Assembly: GCA_030159075.1 (NCBI GenBank)
Contig: BROG01000003.1
Coordinates: forward strand, 3,703,001 to 3,767,000
Direction: 5' to 3'
From: Atrina japonica
Lineage: Eukaryota; Mollusca; Bivalvia; Pterioida; Pinnidae
DNA: 64,000 bases
Below the pieces are notes generated by a model. That model ran no database searches and had not been told where the DNA came from. It was given only the letters and a program-made list of their open reading frames with translations. Made by a program: the position numbers and the translations under genes. Positions 54,244-64,000 of this stretch are shown one piece after another (position 1 is the stretch's first letter; each line of letters begins with the position of its first letter).

Positions 54244-55344
54244 AGTTTGATTATCAGTCTGAGTATTATGATGTGTTTTGCAACAAATGATAATGATTCT
54301 GGGGCATCTTATCTGGTAAAATGAAATGACATCAAAAGCCACATGTAGTCCATAAAGAATAGATATTTCGTTAAAAATTAGTTTGGCAGATTTTTACATT
54401 TGCTGTGCATACCAAGCATTGTTGAATAGGAATTAGAACAATTTGTTTAGAAATATAACCCACTGGTCTTGTATATCATATCCAAAATGTTGCTTGTAAA
54501 TTCTAGTTTGAAAAAAAAATAAATCAAAAATTAATGGAAATAAATATATCTGTAAAACACAAATAGAAACATTTCAAATATTTCAGAACAGTTTATTTCT
54601 TGTCTCAGCAAGCCAATTTGATTATCAAAAACTTGGATAAGACTGAGAATGTTACAAATATCTGTTTTCATCCCTGATTAAACTTGTTGGAATCTATTTG
54701 TGTGTAACGTCAGTACATTATCCAAACCTATTGTGTTCGTCAAACAATCTTCTTCTACGATCTACCTTCCAAAGTATTATAACGTAAACTGAGTGACACC
54801 GAAGTCACTTACTTTAACCCTTTCGTATTGTTATAGCACTATGGTTTTCATTCAATTGTTATCTTAGATGAAAGCTATTTAATTTTTACCTACCTATACA
54901 CAAGAGACAAGCTTACATATGTCACGTTTAGTTTTGATACACAGAAATCATGTCCAAGCTGGTTTCAAAAGACGGTCTGAAATAGAATTTGTCATCTCTG
55001 TCTCTATACTTCTTATAGCTGAGGGTGAAAGGTAATGTTACATCGGCTCACCTCTATAATGACAGTTATCAAAAATAATTTAGCTACCACAGTAAATACA
55101 TGTAAACAAAAAAACGAGAAGTACTTTCTCAAATTTCCCATTTTAAATGCATCATTTTTCTCTAGTGTGACTTACGATGTAAAGTAAAAGCTATAATCTT
55201 ACAATCCTTTTGTACCTCAGAAAAAAATTCAAATGGATATAAATCATGAAATTTGAATGATGAAAAATTTTCTTGATGGTGTCCCAAGAGTGAAAATTTA
55301 AAACATGACAATCAAGCATCAACCGCTAAGTGAGGAAAATTCAA
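54244..55344. other. AT-rich sequence with no recognised gene
   Basis: Nothing recognisable was found. Confidence 0.55.
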
Positions 55345-56108
55345 GACAATCTGTATTGAAAAGACAGATCATTAAGTGGAATCTGTCTTGAGAGATCACC
55401 AATCTGTATTGAAAAGACAGATCATTAAGTGGAATCTGTCTTGAGAGATCACCAATCTGTATTGAAAAGCCAAATCATTAAGTGGAATCTGTCTTGAGAG
55501 ATCACCAATCTGTATTGAAAAGACAGATCATTAAGTGGAATCTCTTTTGAGAGATCACCAATCTGTATTGAAAAGACAGATCATTAAGTGGAATCTCTTT
55601 TGAGAGATCACCAATCTGTATTGAAAAGACAGATCATTAAGTGGAATCTGTCTTGAGAGATCACCAATTTGTATTGGAAAGACAGATCATTAATGGGAAA
55701 CTGTCTTGAGAGATCACCAATCTGTATTGAAAAGACAGATCATTAAGTGGAATCTCTTTTGAGAGATCACCAATCTGTATTGAAAAGACAGATCATTAAG
55801 TGGAATCTCTTTTGAGAGATCACCAATCTGTATTGAAAAGACAGATCATTAAGTGGAATCTCTTTTGAGAGATCACCAATCTGTATTGAAAAGACAGATC
55901 ATTAAGTGGAATCTGTCTTTAGAGATCACTAATCTGTATTGGAAAGACAGATCATTAATGGGAAACTGTCTTGAGAGATCACCAATCTGTATTGAAAAGA
56001 CAAGATCATTAAGTGGAATCTGTCTTGAGAGATCACCAATCTGTCTTGAGAGACACCAATCTGTATTAAAAAGACAGATTATTAAGTGGAATCTGTCTTG
56101 AGAGATCA
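55345..56108. repeat. 53-bp tandem array made from a MITE end and its flank, about 14 copies
   Basis: The unit runs CAATCTGTATTGAAAAGACA, GATCATTA, then AGTGGAATCTGTCTTGAGAG and ATCAC. The second half is the left terminus of the subfamily A MITE and the first half looks like the DNA that flanked it. The unit therefore spans the insertion junction. The matching right end, GACTGGTTCCACTG then TA, lies at 56227-56242, 120 bases past the last unit. Each unit also contains an inverted pair, ATCTGTCTT and AAGACAGAT. Open frames of 78-82 codons are artefacts. Confidence 0.9.
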
Positions 56109-56240
56109 CATTTCTTGATGGATAACATTCAGAAAATCACATGGTAAACAACTCTTTCATTATTTCTTGTAAAAAAAAAAACCTATTGAGATATCAAATC
56201 TCACTGCAGATGAAATGGTCTCTCAAGACTGGTTCCACTG
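56109..56240. mobile_element. Right part of the MITE whose left end was amplified
   Basis: ATGAAATGGTCTCTCAAGAC followed by TGGTTCCACTG ends at 56240, with TA at 56241-56242. Together with the last array unit it makes up a subfamily A MITE of about normal composition, with an interior that has partly diverged. Confidence 0.7.
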
Positions 56241-56318
56241 TATTCAACAGACTTTTTTTCCTCATCTGATCTTCAAAGTTCAGGTTCTTTACAGAAGTTG
56301 TATAGCCCAGCATAGGTA

Positions 56319-56496
56319 CAGTAAAACCTGCTATAGCGACCACCTCTATATAAGGATACCTGTTTATAAAGGCCAGTTTTTTCAAGTCCCTTGACTGCAT
56401 ACTTCAACTAAATTAAACCTGTGTAAAAGGGTCACCTGCACATAAAGGCCAATATTTCCGGGTCCCTTGGGTGGCCCCTATATACAGGTTTTACTG
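56319..56496. mobile_element. MITE, CAGT...ACTG group, subfamily B, perfect 12-bp TIRs
   Basis: CAGTAAAACCTG at both ends in inverse orientation, with TA directly outside (56317-56318 and 56497-56498). The interior repeats ATAAAGGCCA and GGGTCCCTTGG words. 178 bp, no coding capacity. Confidence 0.88.
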
Positions 56497-56572
56497 TATT
56501 TGATTAAAACATTTGGTTTGATCATTACCGTTGAACAGAATTCAAATGATAGACCAAATTTTAACCCAAATA

Positions 56573-56740
56573 CAGTAAAACTTGCTTTAGCAACCAGCTG
56601 TGTATAAAGACCACCTATTCATAAAGAATGTCCCCAATAGTACCATTTGTGTACAAATCAACCTCTATATAAAGACCACCTCCCTATAAAGACTGGTTTT
56701 GTTGTGTCTGTAAGAGGGCCTTTATAGACAAGTTTCACTG
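56573..56740. mobile_element. MITE, CAGT...ACTG group, subfamily B
   Basis: The left end is CAGTAAAACTTGCTTTAG and the right end CAAGTTTCACTG, with TA on both sides. The interior holds TATAAAGACCACCT repeated three times. 168 bp. It lies only 76 bases from the previous copy. Confidence 0.86.
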
Positions 56741-56759
56741 TATATGGCATTTGAACTCA

Positions 56760-56825
56760 ATAGTGGACCTTTGTGGTCAAGTGATACAGTAGAAGCACAT
56801 TTGACCACTTTTTCCTCAGATTTGA
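56760..56825 (+). repeat. Possible degenerate tRNA-like SINE head
   Basis: TTTGTGGTCAAGTGATACAG resembles an A box. About 40 bases later, CAGATTTGAGCCCAG resembles a B box. The spacing suits a tRNA-like promoter, but both boxes deviate. No tail or target duplication was found. Confidence 0.3.
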
Positions 56826-57398
56826 GCCCAGTCTATTTGTCATAGTTATGTTGCCATTTATTTGGCCAGCTGGACACCCTCAAATGTTCTGGTCAATAAT
56901 GTTGGCATTATGATCAACAATTTATCATCTACATGGTGATGGCTAGTTCTAAGTGATGGAAAGGTGAACCTAGGTACAATGTACTAAGACAAACACCATG
57001 ATGCTGTACTAGAAGTCAGATGATGTGTCTACTGAAGAATGATTCTATATCCTATATTTAATCAAATATGTGTTAAATATCATATGAATATTACATAACT
57101 TTGGACATATGATATTTTGTTTAGAATTAATCACAAGCAGTATCTTATGCATTTAACTTCCGAGCAACAGCTTTTTATCTGTTTCTAATGGTTACATGAA
57201 AATTGGTGTTAATACTGTCTGGCTCCAGAAAAAATATTCTTGGTTGTTACTGATAAATGACTGAAATCAGGTTTAATTTTTGTGACAAAGGCTTGATGAA
57301 CTTTGAATACATGTACAATTAAATATCTCTCAGAATTTGCATTTATGACAAATTCACATAACACAAATGCCAGATAATAAAAAAGAGAAAGATCTGAC
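56826..57398. other. AT-rich sequence with no recognised gene
   Basis: Nothing recognisable was found. Confidence 0.55.
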
Positions 57399-57400
57399 TA

Positions 57401-57605
57401 CAGTAGAACCTCAAAATTAAGACCACCCTACTGACACTCTTACAATGGTCTGATAAGCCAGGAGGTCAGGTCTTTTAAGTGAGGGGCTAAGCTTGTTCAA
57501 TATCATATCTAATCTCATAATTTTTTTTCAAGAGAATGAATATTTACAGTTTTTAACACCAGGTGGTGTCTTCAGAGAGGTGGTCTTGGTCTTTAAGACT
57601 CACTG
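57401..57605. mobile_element. MITE, CAGT...ACTG group, third variant
   Basis: The left end is CAGTAGAACCTCAAAATTAA + GACCACC. The right end in reverse complement is CAGTGAGTCTTAAAGACCAA + GACCACC. TA flanks both. The ends match the group, but the body (AGGTGGTGTCTTCAGAGAGG) differs from subfamilies A and B. Confidence 0.78.
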
Positions 57606-57681
57606 TAGTTAAAACTCAAAAGTGACCAAAATATTAGATCATGAAATTAATGGTATATGTAAAGTCCCATTTGCATTATAT

Positions 57682-57835
57682 GCCACCTCTGTATAAAGGA
57701 CACCTGCCTATAAAGGCCATATAGACACTTGTCAATTTTCTTTTTTTTATAATAAACCTTTTTATAAAGGCCACCTGTCTATAACAGATTCTTTTGCCTG
57801 TTCCCATGAGTGGCCTTTATAGACAAATTTGACTG
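57682..57835. mobile_element. MITE, CAGT...ACTG group, subfamily B, left end missing
   Basis: CCACCTCTGTATAAAGGACA and CCTATAAAGGCCA begin the recognisable part. The right end is CTTTATAGACAAATTTGACT + G, followed by TA. It lacks a left CAGT terminus. Confidence 0.75.
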
Positions 57836-57837
57836 TA

Positions 57838-59404
57838 TATACATTTACTTTACAATCCAATCTCAAACATATATATCAACAGAAGGGCATAAACTTCAAG
57901 ATAAAAAAAAAAGAAAGAAATCACACAACTTGTGAAAATTGGGAAATTTATTTTTATGTAAAGAAATCAAACATACATTTTAGATCATAAAAAATATCTG
58001 ATTTTTTTTTTTTGCAATTTTCATTCCGCATAGGCTTTGCTTTGTTTCCTTTTACATTTCATCTATGTGACAAAAATGTGGTATAATATTATTATAGACC
58101 AACTGTTACTTGATTTGTTCCCGATTTCATACCAAATTTAAAAGATAAAAGACAAACCGATCCTGGAGGTCAACAATTTGTGTAATTCATATTAATGCTC
58201 TCTGAGTTGACAAAATAATCAGACCCCCTATACCGATGAAGCGTGTATGTATTACACCTGGCCCATCTGCTTAAAAGGAGATCAATAATATACATGCCAC
58301 ATGTAGATATGTATTTGATTGGTCAACGCAACAAAAAATTAACACCTATTATCACCTGTCCCATTGTTATCAATGACAAGCTATTTTCATGGGGTATTAA
58401 TCCAGATTCACTAACGTAAAGTCGTACTTGGTTATTCCTATTACGTCTGTGTTCAAAAACGAAAACTTATAATTTTATGCTTAGTGGTGGTAGTGGATAG
58501 ATTAAAATTGAGAATGATTTTTTGAGTAGCTCGTGCTATTTATCACCCGGAAAGGTTAATTATGACATGATGAGCTAACAGAAGGGATTTACCTGTGTGC
58601 GGTAGTGAAGATCAAGTTTTCGTCATATGAAATAAATTGTCTAACAATAAATCTACTCCCATGAATTCTTGATATCACAGCTGATATATTGAAGACATTG
58701 CTTCTTATTAAATCATTTTTAGATGATACATTTTTTTTTTTAAAATGACAAATAATGTACCGAAATTAGGTGAATGAGACACTGGCACACAAACACAAAG
58801 ACACATAGAGAGTAAGAAATAGAAAGGGGCAGGGTAGAAAGAGATTAGATTTAGAGTAATAGAGAGATAGATAGAAAGAATGAAAAATTTCTACTCTCTA
58901 CATTCAGTCAATACATACACAAATAACTAAAATTACTATTGAAAAAAAGTCAGAGGAAATCAAACACTAGATTTATGGGTGACAATTAAACTTTCTCAAT
59001 TTTAAATACATACATGATAATAAGCAGTAATGTACCTTAATTCAGTCCCAATTTCTAATTTATTTTTTAGAATGATACAAACATTTAAAAAAGTATTTCA
59101 TTATTAATTTCATCATTATAACCAATGATGTGTACAAAAAACTCCAGGAACAATGCATATTTTGATACCACTGACTGAAGTGGCATCTATGCTGCAGAAC
59201 TACCACAACTGCTATACAGTCGAGAGTTTGTATTGTGTCATAACTGGTACGTGTTTGGTGTATGAACAGCAATTTCCGATTTTGCCGGACCTACTTTTCT
59301 AAATGGGATTGACATGTCATCCAAAATATTTGATGGCATCATTAAAAGCGGAATGAATTTTAAATTTGTCTACACATATAATTAAAAACGGACATGTAAT
59401 AAAT
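57838..59404. other. AT-rich sequence with no recognised gene
   Basis: A/T homopolymers (57904-57912, 58002-58012, 58731-58741) and a few GATA-like words were seen. No gene. Confidence 0.55.
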
Positions 59405-59559
59405 ACAAAATCACACAAATGTTTCTATCCGCATCATCAGACTGCACTTGACCACTGTGGCGGATGGACTTAACTCAAGCTATGCTATCCTTAAATCCAT
59501 CCGCTACAACAATCTAGTGTAGTCTGATGATATGGATAGAAAAAAATGTGTAGTTTTGT
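59405..59559. mobile_element. Foldback MITE, 155 bp, two nested inverted repeats
   Basis: The outer arms are ACAAAATCACACAAATGTTT / CTATCCGCATCATCAGACTG at left and CAGACTACACT-type sequence inverted at right (AGTGTAGTCTGATGATATGG / ATAGAAAAAAATGTGTAGTT). The inner arms are GCGGATGGACTTAA and TTAAATCCATCCGC. Almost the entire element can pair with itself. No coding capacity. Confidence 0.82.
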
Positions 59560-59564
59560 CTATG

Positions 59565-59636
59565 TATATCATGCAGGACCTATATCATGCAGAACATACA
59601 TCATGCAAGACCTACATCACGCAGGACTTACATCAG
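59565..59636. repeat. 16-bp tandem repeat, 4.5 copies
   Basis: The unit is TATATCATGCAGGACC with small variants (TACATCATGCAAGACC, TACATCACGCAGGACT). It begins within a few bases of the foldback element's end. Confidence 0.85.
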
Positions 59637-60733
59637 GCCATATGTCATGTGATTGGTCAAACACCACTACACATGTAAATCTCTTAACTAGAAGTTCCAC
59701 AGTTGACAAATGTTACTTTTAAGCTTACATGTGTCACTAATAGAATAAAGCTGGATGAAGGTGCTAAAAACAATGGTACTGGAGTCGGATGACCAGACTA
59801 TGCTTTTTTTTAAAGTAAATCTGGACTTATAAAGCAGATAAAAATGATAAAAAGAGATAATGACTTTGTCTGACTTTTTGTCTGAACTAATTTGTATTCC
59901 TAGAAGGCATCAGCCATATAAAGCACTTCATACTACACCAATATCGGCTTCCCTCCGAGACTTCTCTGGTACCAAGATCTTTAGGGAGATAAAAATATAT
60001 CAAAGACTTTGATGGGTGATTTCTAGCCATATTTCTAGACATTTTGTTTTATAATGACCACAGTGATTGATTTTTCTGTCCATTATAACACTGTATATGG
60101 ATGGCCGATAGTGGCGACTGTAGTGTATTGATGTCAAACGCTGTTTCCTACTGTCAAGCCTCTTAATCAAGCACTGATACACTTGTCTAATTTTGTAAAA
60201 CCAATTGATTTGGTCAAAACTATAACGATTAACAAGATTAGCCATTTTCAAAATGCGATGTCATTAATTTCATGCACTGTTCTAATACCCTCATTCATCC
60301 TTATGTGTTTACTTCCTCTTTTTTTTTTAGAAAAAAAAAAAAATAAAAAAAACATTTCAAGACATGTTTTACAGTTATTATTTAGTACAGCATCTTGCTG
60401 AAGCCATATAATCGCAGTAGGTAGGTATTTTCCACTGAAGTCTCAATTTTGAAGTACGAGAAAATTATCTTTTTGGATTAAATGATGTGCAGTTATCCCG
60501 TAAAAGCAATCGTTGATGCAATAATCCATTTAAATACGCCTATTTAAGATAAACTACAATGGCACTTTGTAAGTACCGACTCCCAGGAGAAATAGTACAA
60601 ATGAAAATTATTGAATCCAACGACGAATGTCTTATGTACATGTATGGTGAGTCTGCCTTGATGAATAATAGTTTCCAACTAACATGTAATCATATGCTCG
60701 CTTGTGAGTATATACGCAGTTATTGAGCATATA
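59637..60733. other. AT-rich sequence with no recognised gene
   Basis: An A-rich stretch lies at about 60331-60350. Short open frames at 60000-60251 (minus) and 60183-60401 (plus) show no domain. Confidence 0.55.
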
Positions 60734-60979
60734 CAGTCAAAATCACACTAAAGTTCACCTCTGTATAAAGGGGATGTCTCCATATGAGTGGGACGTTAAA
60801 ACAACAATAAACAAACAAACGAACAAACTGTATAAAGGGCACCAGCCTATAAATGTCATTCAAACATAACACTTGTTAACTTTTTTTTACAATGAATAAA
60901 ACTCTTTATAAAGGCCACCTGTCTTTAATGGCTGCTTTTGTTTGTTCCCTTGAGTGACCATTCTAGACAAGTTTGACTA
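60734..60979. mobile_element. MITE, CAGT...ACTG group, subfamily B, split by a SINE fragment
   Basis: The left end is TA + CAGTCAAAATCACAC, with CACCTCTGTATAAAGGG after it. The right side has TTTATAAAGGCCACCTGTCT and a worn terminus, AAGTTTGACTAC. A 55-bp SINE piece plus its 12-bp target duplication interrupts the element, so this MITE predates that insertion. Confidence 0.78.
60773..60827 (+). mobile_element. 5'-truncated SINE with 12-bp target duplication
   Basis: GATGTCTCCATATGAGTGGG then ACGTTAAAACAACAATAAAC and an ACAAACAAACGAACAAA tail match the 3' end of the SINE at 27076-27363, here on the plus strand. CTGTATAAAGGG flanks both sides (60761-60772 and 60828-60839). Relative to the full SINE it also lacks about 14 bases between GAGTG and GGACG. 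Short truncated insertion with a target duplication is typical of LINE-driven retrotransposition. Confidence 0.85.
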
Positions 60980-61024
60980 CAGTTATGCATATTGCTAAAT
61001 CACTTTACAAGCCAGTGTCACACC

Positions 61025-62060
61025 TTTACACAGACCATGTTAACTATCCATTTAAACTGTTCATATTAACTATCTTATCAAACAATCCATGTCAACTACC
61101 CCATTAAACAATCCATGTCAACTATCCCATTATACAATTCATGTCAACTATCCCATTATACAATCAATGTCAACTATCCAATTTAACAATCCATGCCAAC
61201 TACCCCATTATACAATCCATGTCAACTACCCCATTAAACAATCCATGTCAGCTATCTAATTTAACAATCCATGTCAATTACCCCATTATACAATCCATGT
61301 CAACTACCCCATTATACAATCCATGTCAACCACCCCATTATACAATCCATGTCAACTACCCCTTTAAACAATCCATGTCAACTACCCCATTATACAATCA
61401 ATGTCAACTACCCCATTATACAATCCATGTCAACTATCCCTTTAAACAATCCATGTCAACTACCCCATTATACAATCCATGTCAACTACCCCATTATACA
61501 ATCCATGTCAACTACCCCATTATACAATCAATGTCAACTACCCCATTATACAATCCATGTCAACTATCCAATTTAACAATCCATGCCAACTACCCCATTA
61601 TACAATCCATGCCAACTACCCCATTATACAATCAATGTCAACTACCCCATTATACAATCAATGTCAACTATCCCATTATACAATCAATGTCAGCTATACC
61701 ATTATACAATCCATGTCAACTATCCCATTAAACAATCCATGTCAACTATCCAATTTAAAAATCCATGTCAACTACCCCATTATACAATCCATGTCAACTA
61801 CCCCATTAAACAAACCATTTCAACTATCCCATTATACAATCCATGTCAACTACCCCATTAAACAATCCATTTCAACTATCCCATTATACAATCCATGTAA
61901 ACTACCCCATTTAACAATCAATGTCAACTTTCGCATTAAACAATCAATGTCAACTACCCCATTGAAAACAATTTCATATATCCCATTAAACAATCCATAT
62001 AAACTAAACCATTAAACAATCCATTTCAACTACTCCATTAAACAATCCATGTAAACTACA
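61025..62060. repeat. 26-bp minisatellite, about 39 copies
   Basis: The unit is CAATCCATGTCAACTACCCC + ATTATA. Variants are ATCAATGTC, CCATGCCAAC, TATCCCATT and AATTTAA. The period is not a multiple of three, so all three plus-strand frames cycle through the same 26-residue peptide and can stay open for long distances (196 codons at 61141-61731, 178 at 61479-62015). This is a geometric effect of a repeat lacking stops, not evidence of a gene. Variation is patchy, consistent with ongoing unequal exchange. Confidence 0.96.
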
Positions 62061-62334
62061 CCTGTTTCAACTATGGAAAGTTTGGTCGCACATTGTATCT
62101 ATCCTCCATGGGAATTTTGACATGGAGAAAGCAAAACAGAAAAAGTGTCTCTTTAAAATATGAAACATAAAGCTTTGTTGGATTGTTAATGTTTCTGAAA
62201 TATCTTATTTTTCATTTTCTTGAGGAATCTTTCTTGGTCTGGTAAAATTTTGTTTTGTCTGGTAAATCTTCCAAACTTACTAGACGGAATGTCTTGTAAA
62301 ACAAAAATAAGTTTTACCAACTCTGAATTATTTA
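62061..62334. other. Non-repeat segment interrupting the 26-bp array
   Basis: Unique sequence with the related words TCTTGGTCTGGTAAA and TTTTGTCTGGTAAATC. The decayed array resumes on the far side, so this may be an insertion. No termini were recognised. Confidence 0.45.
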
Positions 62335-62790
62335 TTATCTAATCCATATTTATTATCCCCTTTGAATTAACAATCACAATAATCCTATTAAATAATTCAT
62401 CTCAACTACACTATTGAACAATCCATCTTTCTTATCCCTTAAAACCCCAATTCAAATATCCCTTTGAAAATAATCCTTATCAATCACTCAGTATTAATAT
62501 CCTTTTTAACAAAACAATATCAACGATCTCATTAAATAAGTTAAATATCCAATTAAACAAATCTTATTTGATTAAATAAACCATGTTCCCTATTCCCAAA
62601 AACAAGTTATATTAAATGACCTTTTATTCCATATTAAATATCCATTTAAACAAACCCAAAAGATTATCATATTAGTCAAACCAGATTAATTATCCCCACG
62701 TGGAACTAGCCAATGGGCCAAAATTAATTATATCCTTCAATAGCCCCCATACAACTAAACCATGCTAATTTACCCATTAAATAACTACCC
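62335..62790. repeat. Decayed continuation of the 26-bp array
   Basis: Words such as CAATCCATC, TATCCC, ATTAAACAA and AACTACAC(T)ATT recur at about the 26-bp spacing with heavy divergence. The gradient from near-identical core to unrecognisable edge is clear. Confidence 0.7.
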
Positions 62791-62794
62791 ATAA

Positions 62795-62900
62795 CAGGGG
62801 TCGAAATTAGCGGTGGTCCGTAAGCCCGAGGCCAGTGTTTTTGTGGCCGGGCCAGTAAAATCCCTGGATGTGGTGGCCCGGTTGGCTTGTCAAATTTTGG
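62795..62900 (+). mobile_element. hAT-like terminus
   Basis: CAGGGGTCGAAATTAGCGGT begins a G+C-rich block with GGTGGTCCG, GGCCAGTGT, GTGGCCGGGCCAGTAAAATC and GGTGGCCCGG. CAGGGGTCGAAAT-type ends are familiar from hAT elements. The opposite terminus was not found before the window ends, so the element may continue past 64000 or be truncated. Confidence 0.55.
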
Positions 62901-63084
62901 AAAACCCTAAACTAAGTTAAGCCAAGTTTTCGATTTCGTATTGTTTTAAAACTCAGTCGGAAACCCTTTTCTCTTTTGCACATAAATGATTATATGCATT
63001 GCACGTACACCTATCGAATATACCTCGAGGTCGGTGGTGCGTATAACAATCACTGTAGAGAACAGCATTTCTCAAAGCCTCTAT

Positions 63085-63785
63085 TTCAACATTCATAAAA
63101 CATGTGCCGGGAAAAATCTTCCGCTGACAGGCCTCCTTTAAGTTGCAGAAATTTCATTTATTTTAACTTGACATGCAGAAAATACTCACAATTAGGGTTA
63201 ATAAATAATATATTTTTAATAATCCATTATTTTTTTTTTTAATCTGAGACACAAAGAACGATGCTAATTGACTTTTATTCTAAATTGTTTACGAATCCCT
63301 ATGTCCACCATTACAAATCGAACTGAGGTCACGCGAAGTCGCGCGAGACACAATTTAGGCCAAAAAGAGGGAATTTCTTTTTAACACTTTAAATATGTGC
63401 AATAACTTTCTCCGCGACATAATCGTTTTAATCTCCTTTGTGTTTTTAATTAGCAGTTTTTGTTTTATTGCAATTTTACTTAAGTATAAAGTAGTATTCA
63501 TTAAATAACTAAAAAAAAATTCCTTTTTTCCCAATTTGTGTCTCGCGTGACCTGGGTTCAAATTGTAATGGTGGACATAGGGACTAGTAAACAATTACGA
63601 TAAATGTTAAAATTGTTTTAGTGTGTCTCATATAAAAATTAATAATGAATTCTTACAGATGGACTATTTATAAAACCAAATTGTGAGTTTTTTCTGCATG
63701 TCAAGCGAAAATAAACGAAAAATTGACGTCTCAACGGAGGCCTGTCAGCCAAAGATTTTTCCCACGTGTTTTATGAACATCGAAA
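63085..63785. mobile_element. Large foldback element, about 700 bp with 300-bp arms
   Basis: The left arm from about 63090 (TTCATAAAACATGTGCCGGG, CTGACAGGCCTCC, CTTGACATGCAGAAAA, CCCTATGTCCACCATTAC, TCGCGCGAGACACAA) is mirrored in reverse order from about 63780 back to 63505 (TTCATAAAACACGTGGG, CTGACAGGCCTCC, CTTGACATGCAGAAAA, CCCTATGTCCACCATTAC, CACGCGAGACACAAA). The arms are roughly four-fifths identical around a centre of about 110 AT-rich bases. The 79-codon minus-strand frame inside has no recognisable domain. It lies 190-300 bp inside the hAT-like terminus and could be part of the same element. Confidence 0.85.
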
Positions 63786-64000
63786 TTGCGTCTACCTGAA
63801 GCATGACCTCGACGTTTCAATAGAAATTAGGAGGTCAATTACTCATCCATATGGACGCCCATAGGTTGAGGAGGAGCAGGAATTCCAGGATGTCTGAACT
63901 GAGTTGGATCCAGATTATGTAGATAAACTGTAAATGAACGTCACTGGTTTTTTTCTTATTAGAATATAGTCTACTATGGATTGTGTTCATTTACTAAAAA
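63786..64000. other. No recognised feature to the window end
   Basis: Short unique sequence. No matching hAT-like terminus was found here. Confidence 0.5.

Noticed and set aside
61141..61731. 196-codon frame, the longest intact plus-strand frame of the window after piggyBac shadows
   Set aside because: All three frames give the same cycling peptide because the 26-bp unit has no stops; a repeat effect.

Overview
This window looks like non-coding genomic DNA from an animal, most likely a marine mollusc and probably a bivalve. The evidence is strong AT-richness, very long microsatellites, an unusual density of minisatellites, a tRNA-derived SINE, several short non-autonomous DNA transposons, and an interspersed repeat with GAGGCCCAAGGGGCC-type ends that I associate with bivalve genomes. 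The taxon is an inference from memory of these repeat families, not from a search. I found no host exon, rRNA gene or functional tRNA gene. Nearly all open frames fall in simple repeats or tandem arrays, or are short and featureless. The window is probably intergenic or deep intronic.

The one recognisable protein-coding unit is a complete piggyBac DNA transposon at 22987-25641. It has 12-bp terminal inverted repeats and TTAA on both sides. Its minus-strand transposase keeps all three catalytic aspartates and a Cys-rich C-terminus, but is broken by four single-base frameshifts. Each one reads as one extra base in a homopolymer, so assembly error is a real alternative to decay. It sits inside an older interspersed repeat whose uninterrupted relative lies at about 28.9 kb.

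Layout. 0-6.5 kb: nested MITEs, microsatellites, a decayed SINE and a 33-bp minisatellite. 6.9-8.5 kb: a large 40-bp array. 9-15 kb: mostly featureless, with a 57-base poly-C tract and a 251-bp segment between exact 30-bp direct repeats. 15.3-20 kb: a 58-bp array with 371-bp higher-order structure and a 62-bp array. 20.6-30.3 kb: a long TA tract, piggyBac, a three-unit higher-order array, a full-length SINE with an 11-bp target duplication, and a MITE. 31.9-36.3 kb: a 215-bp GT/GA tract and two 460-bp direct repeats that differ only in homopolymer lengths. 38.9-42 kb: a 29-bp array, a foldback element, a hAT-like non-autonomous element and a TA microsatellite. 45.6-49 kb: 27-bp and 28-bp arrays with three MITEs. 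51-58 kb: inverted-repeat elements, a 1.2-kb interspersed repeat, a 53-bp array that grew out of a MITE end, and many MITEs. 59-64 kb: a foldback element, a MITE with a truncated SINE in it, a 26-bp array and a 690-bp foldback.

The main theme is repeat biology: at least eleven copies of MITEs with CAGT...ACTG ends and TA flanks, repeated nesting, and tandem arrays of at least ten unrelated units. I saw no credible new gene system.
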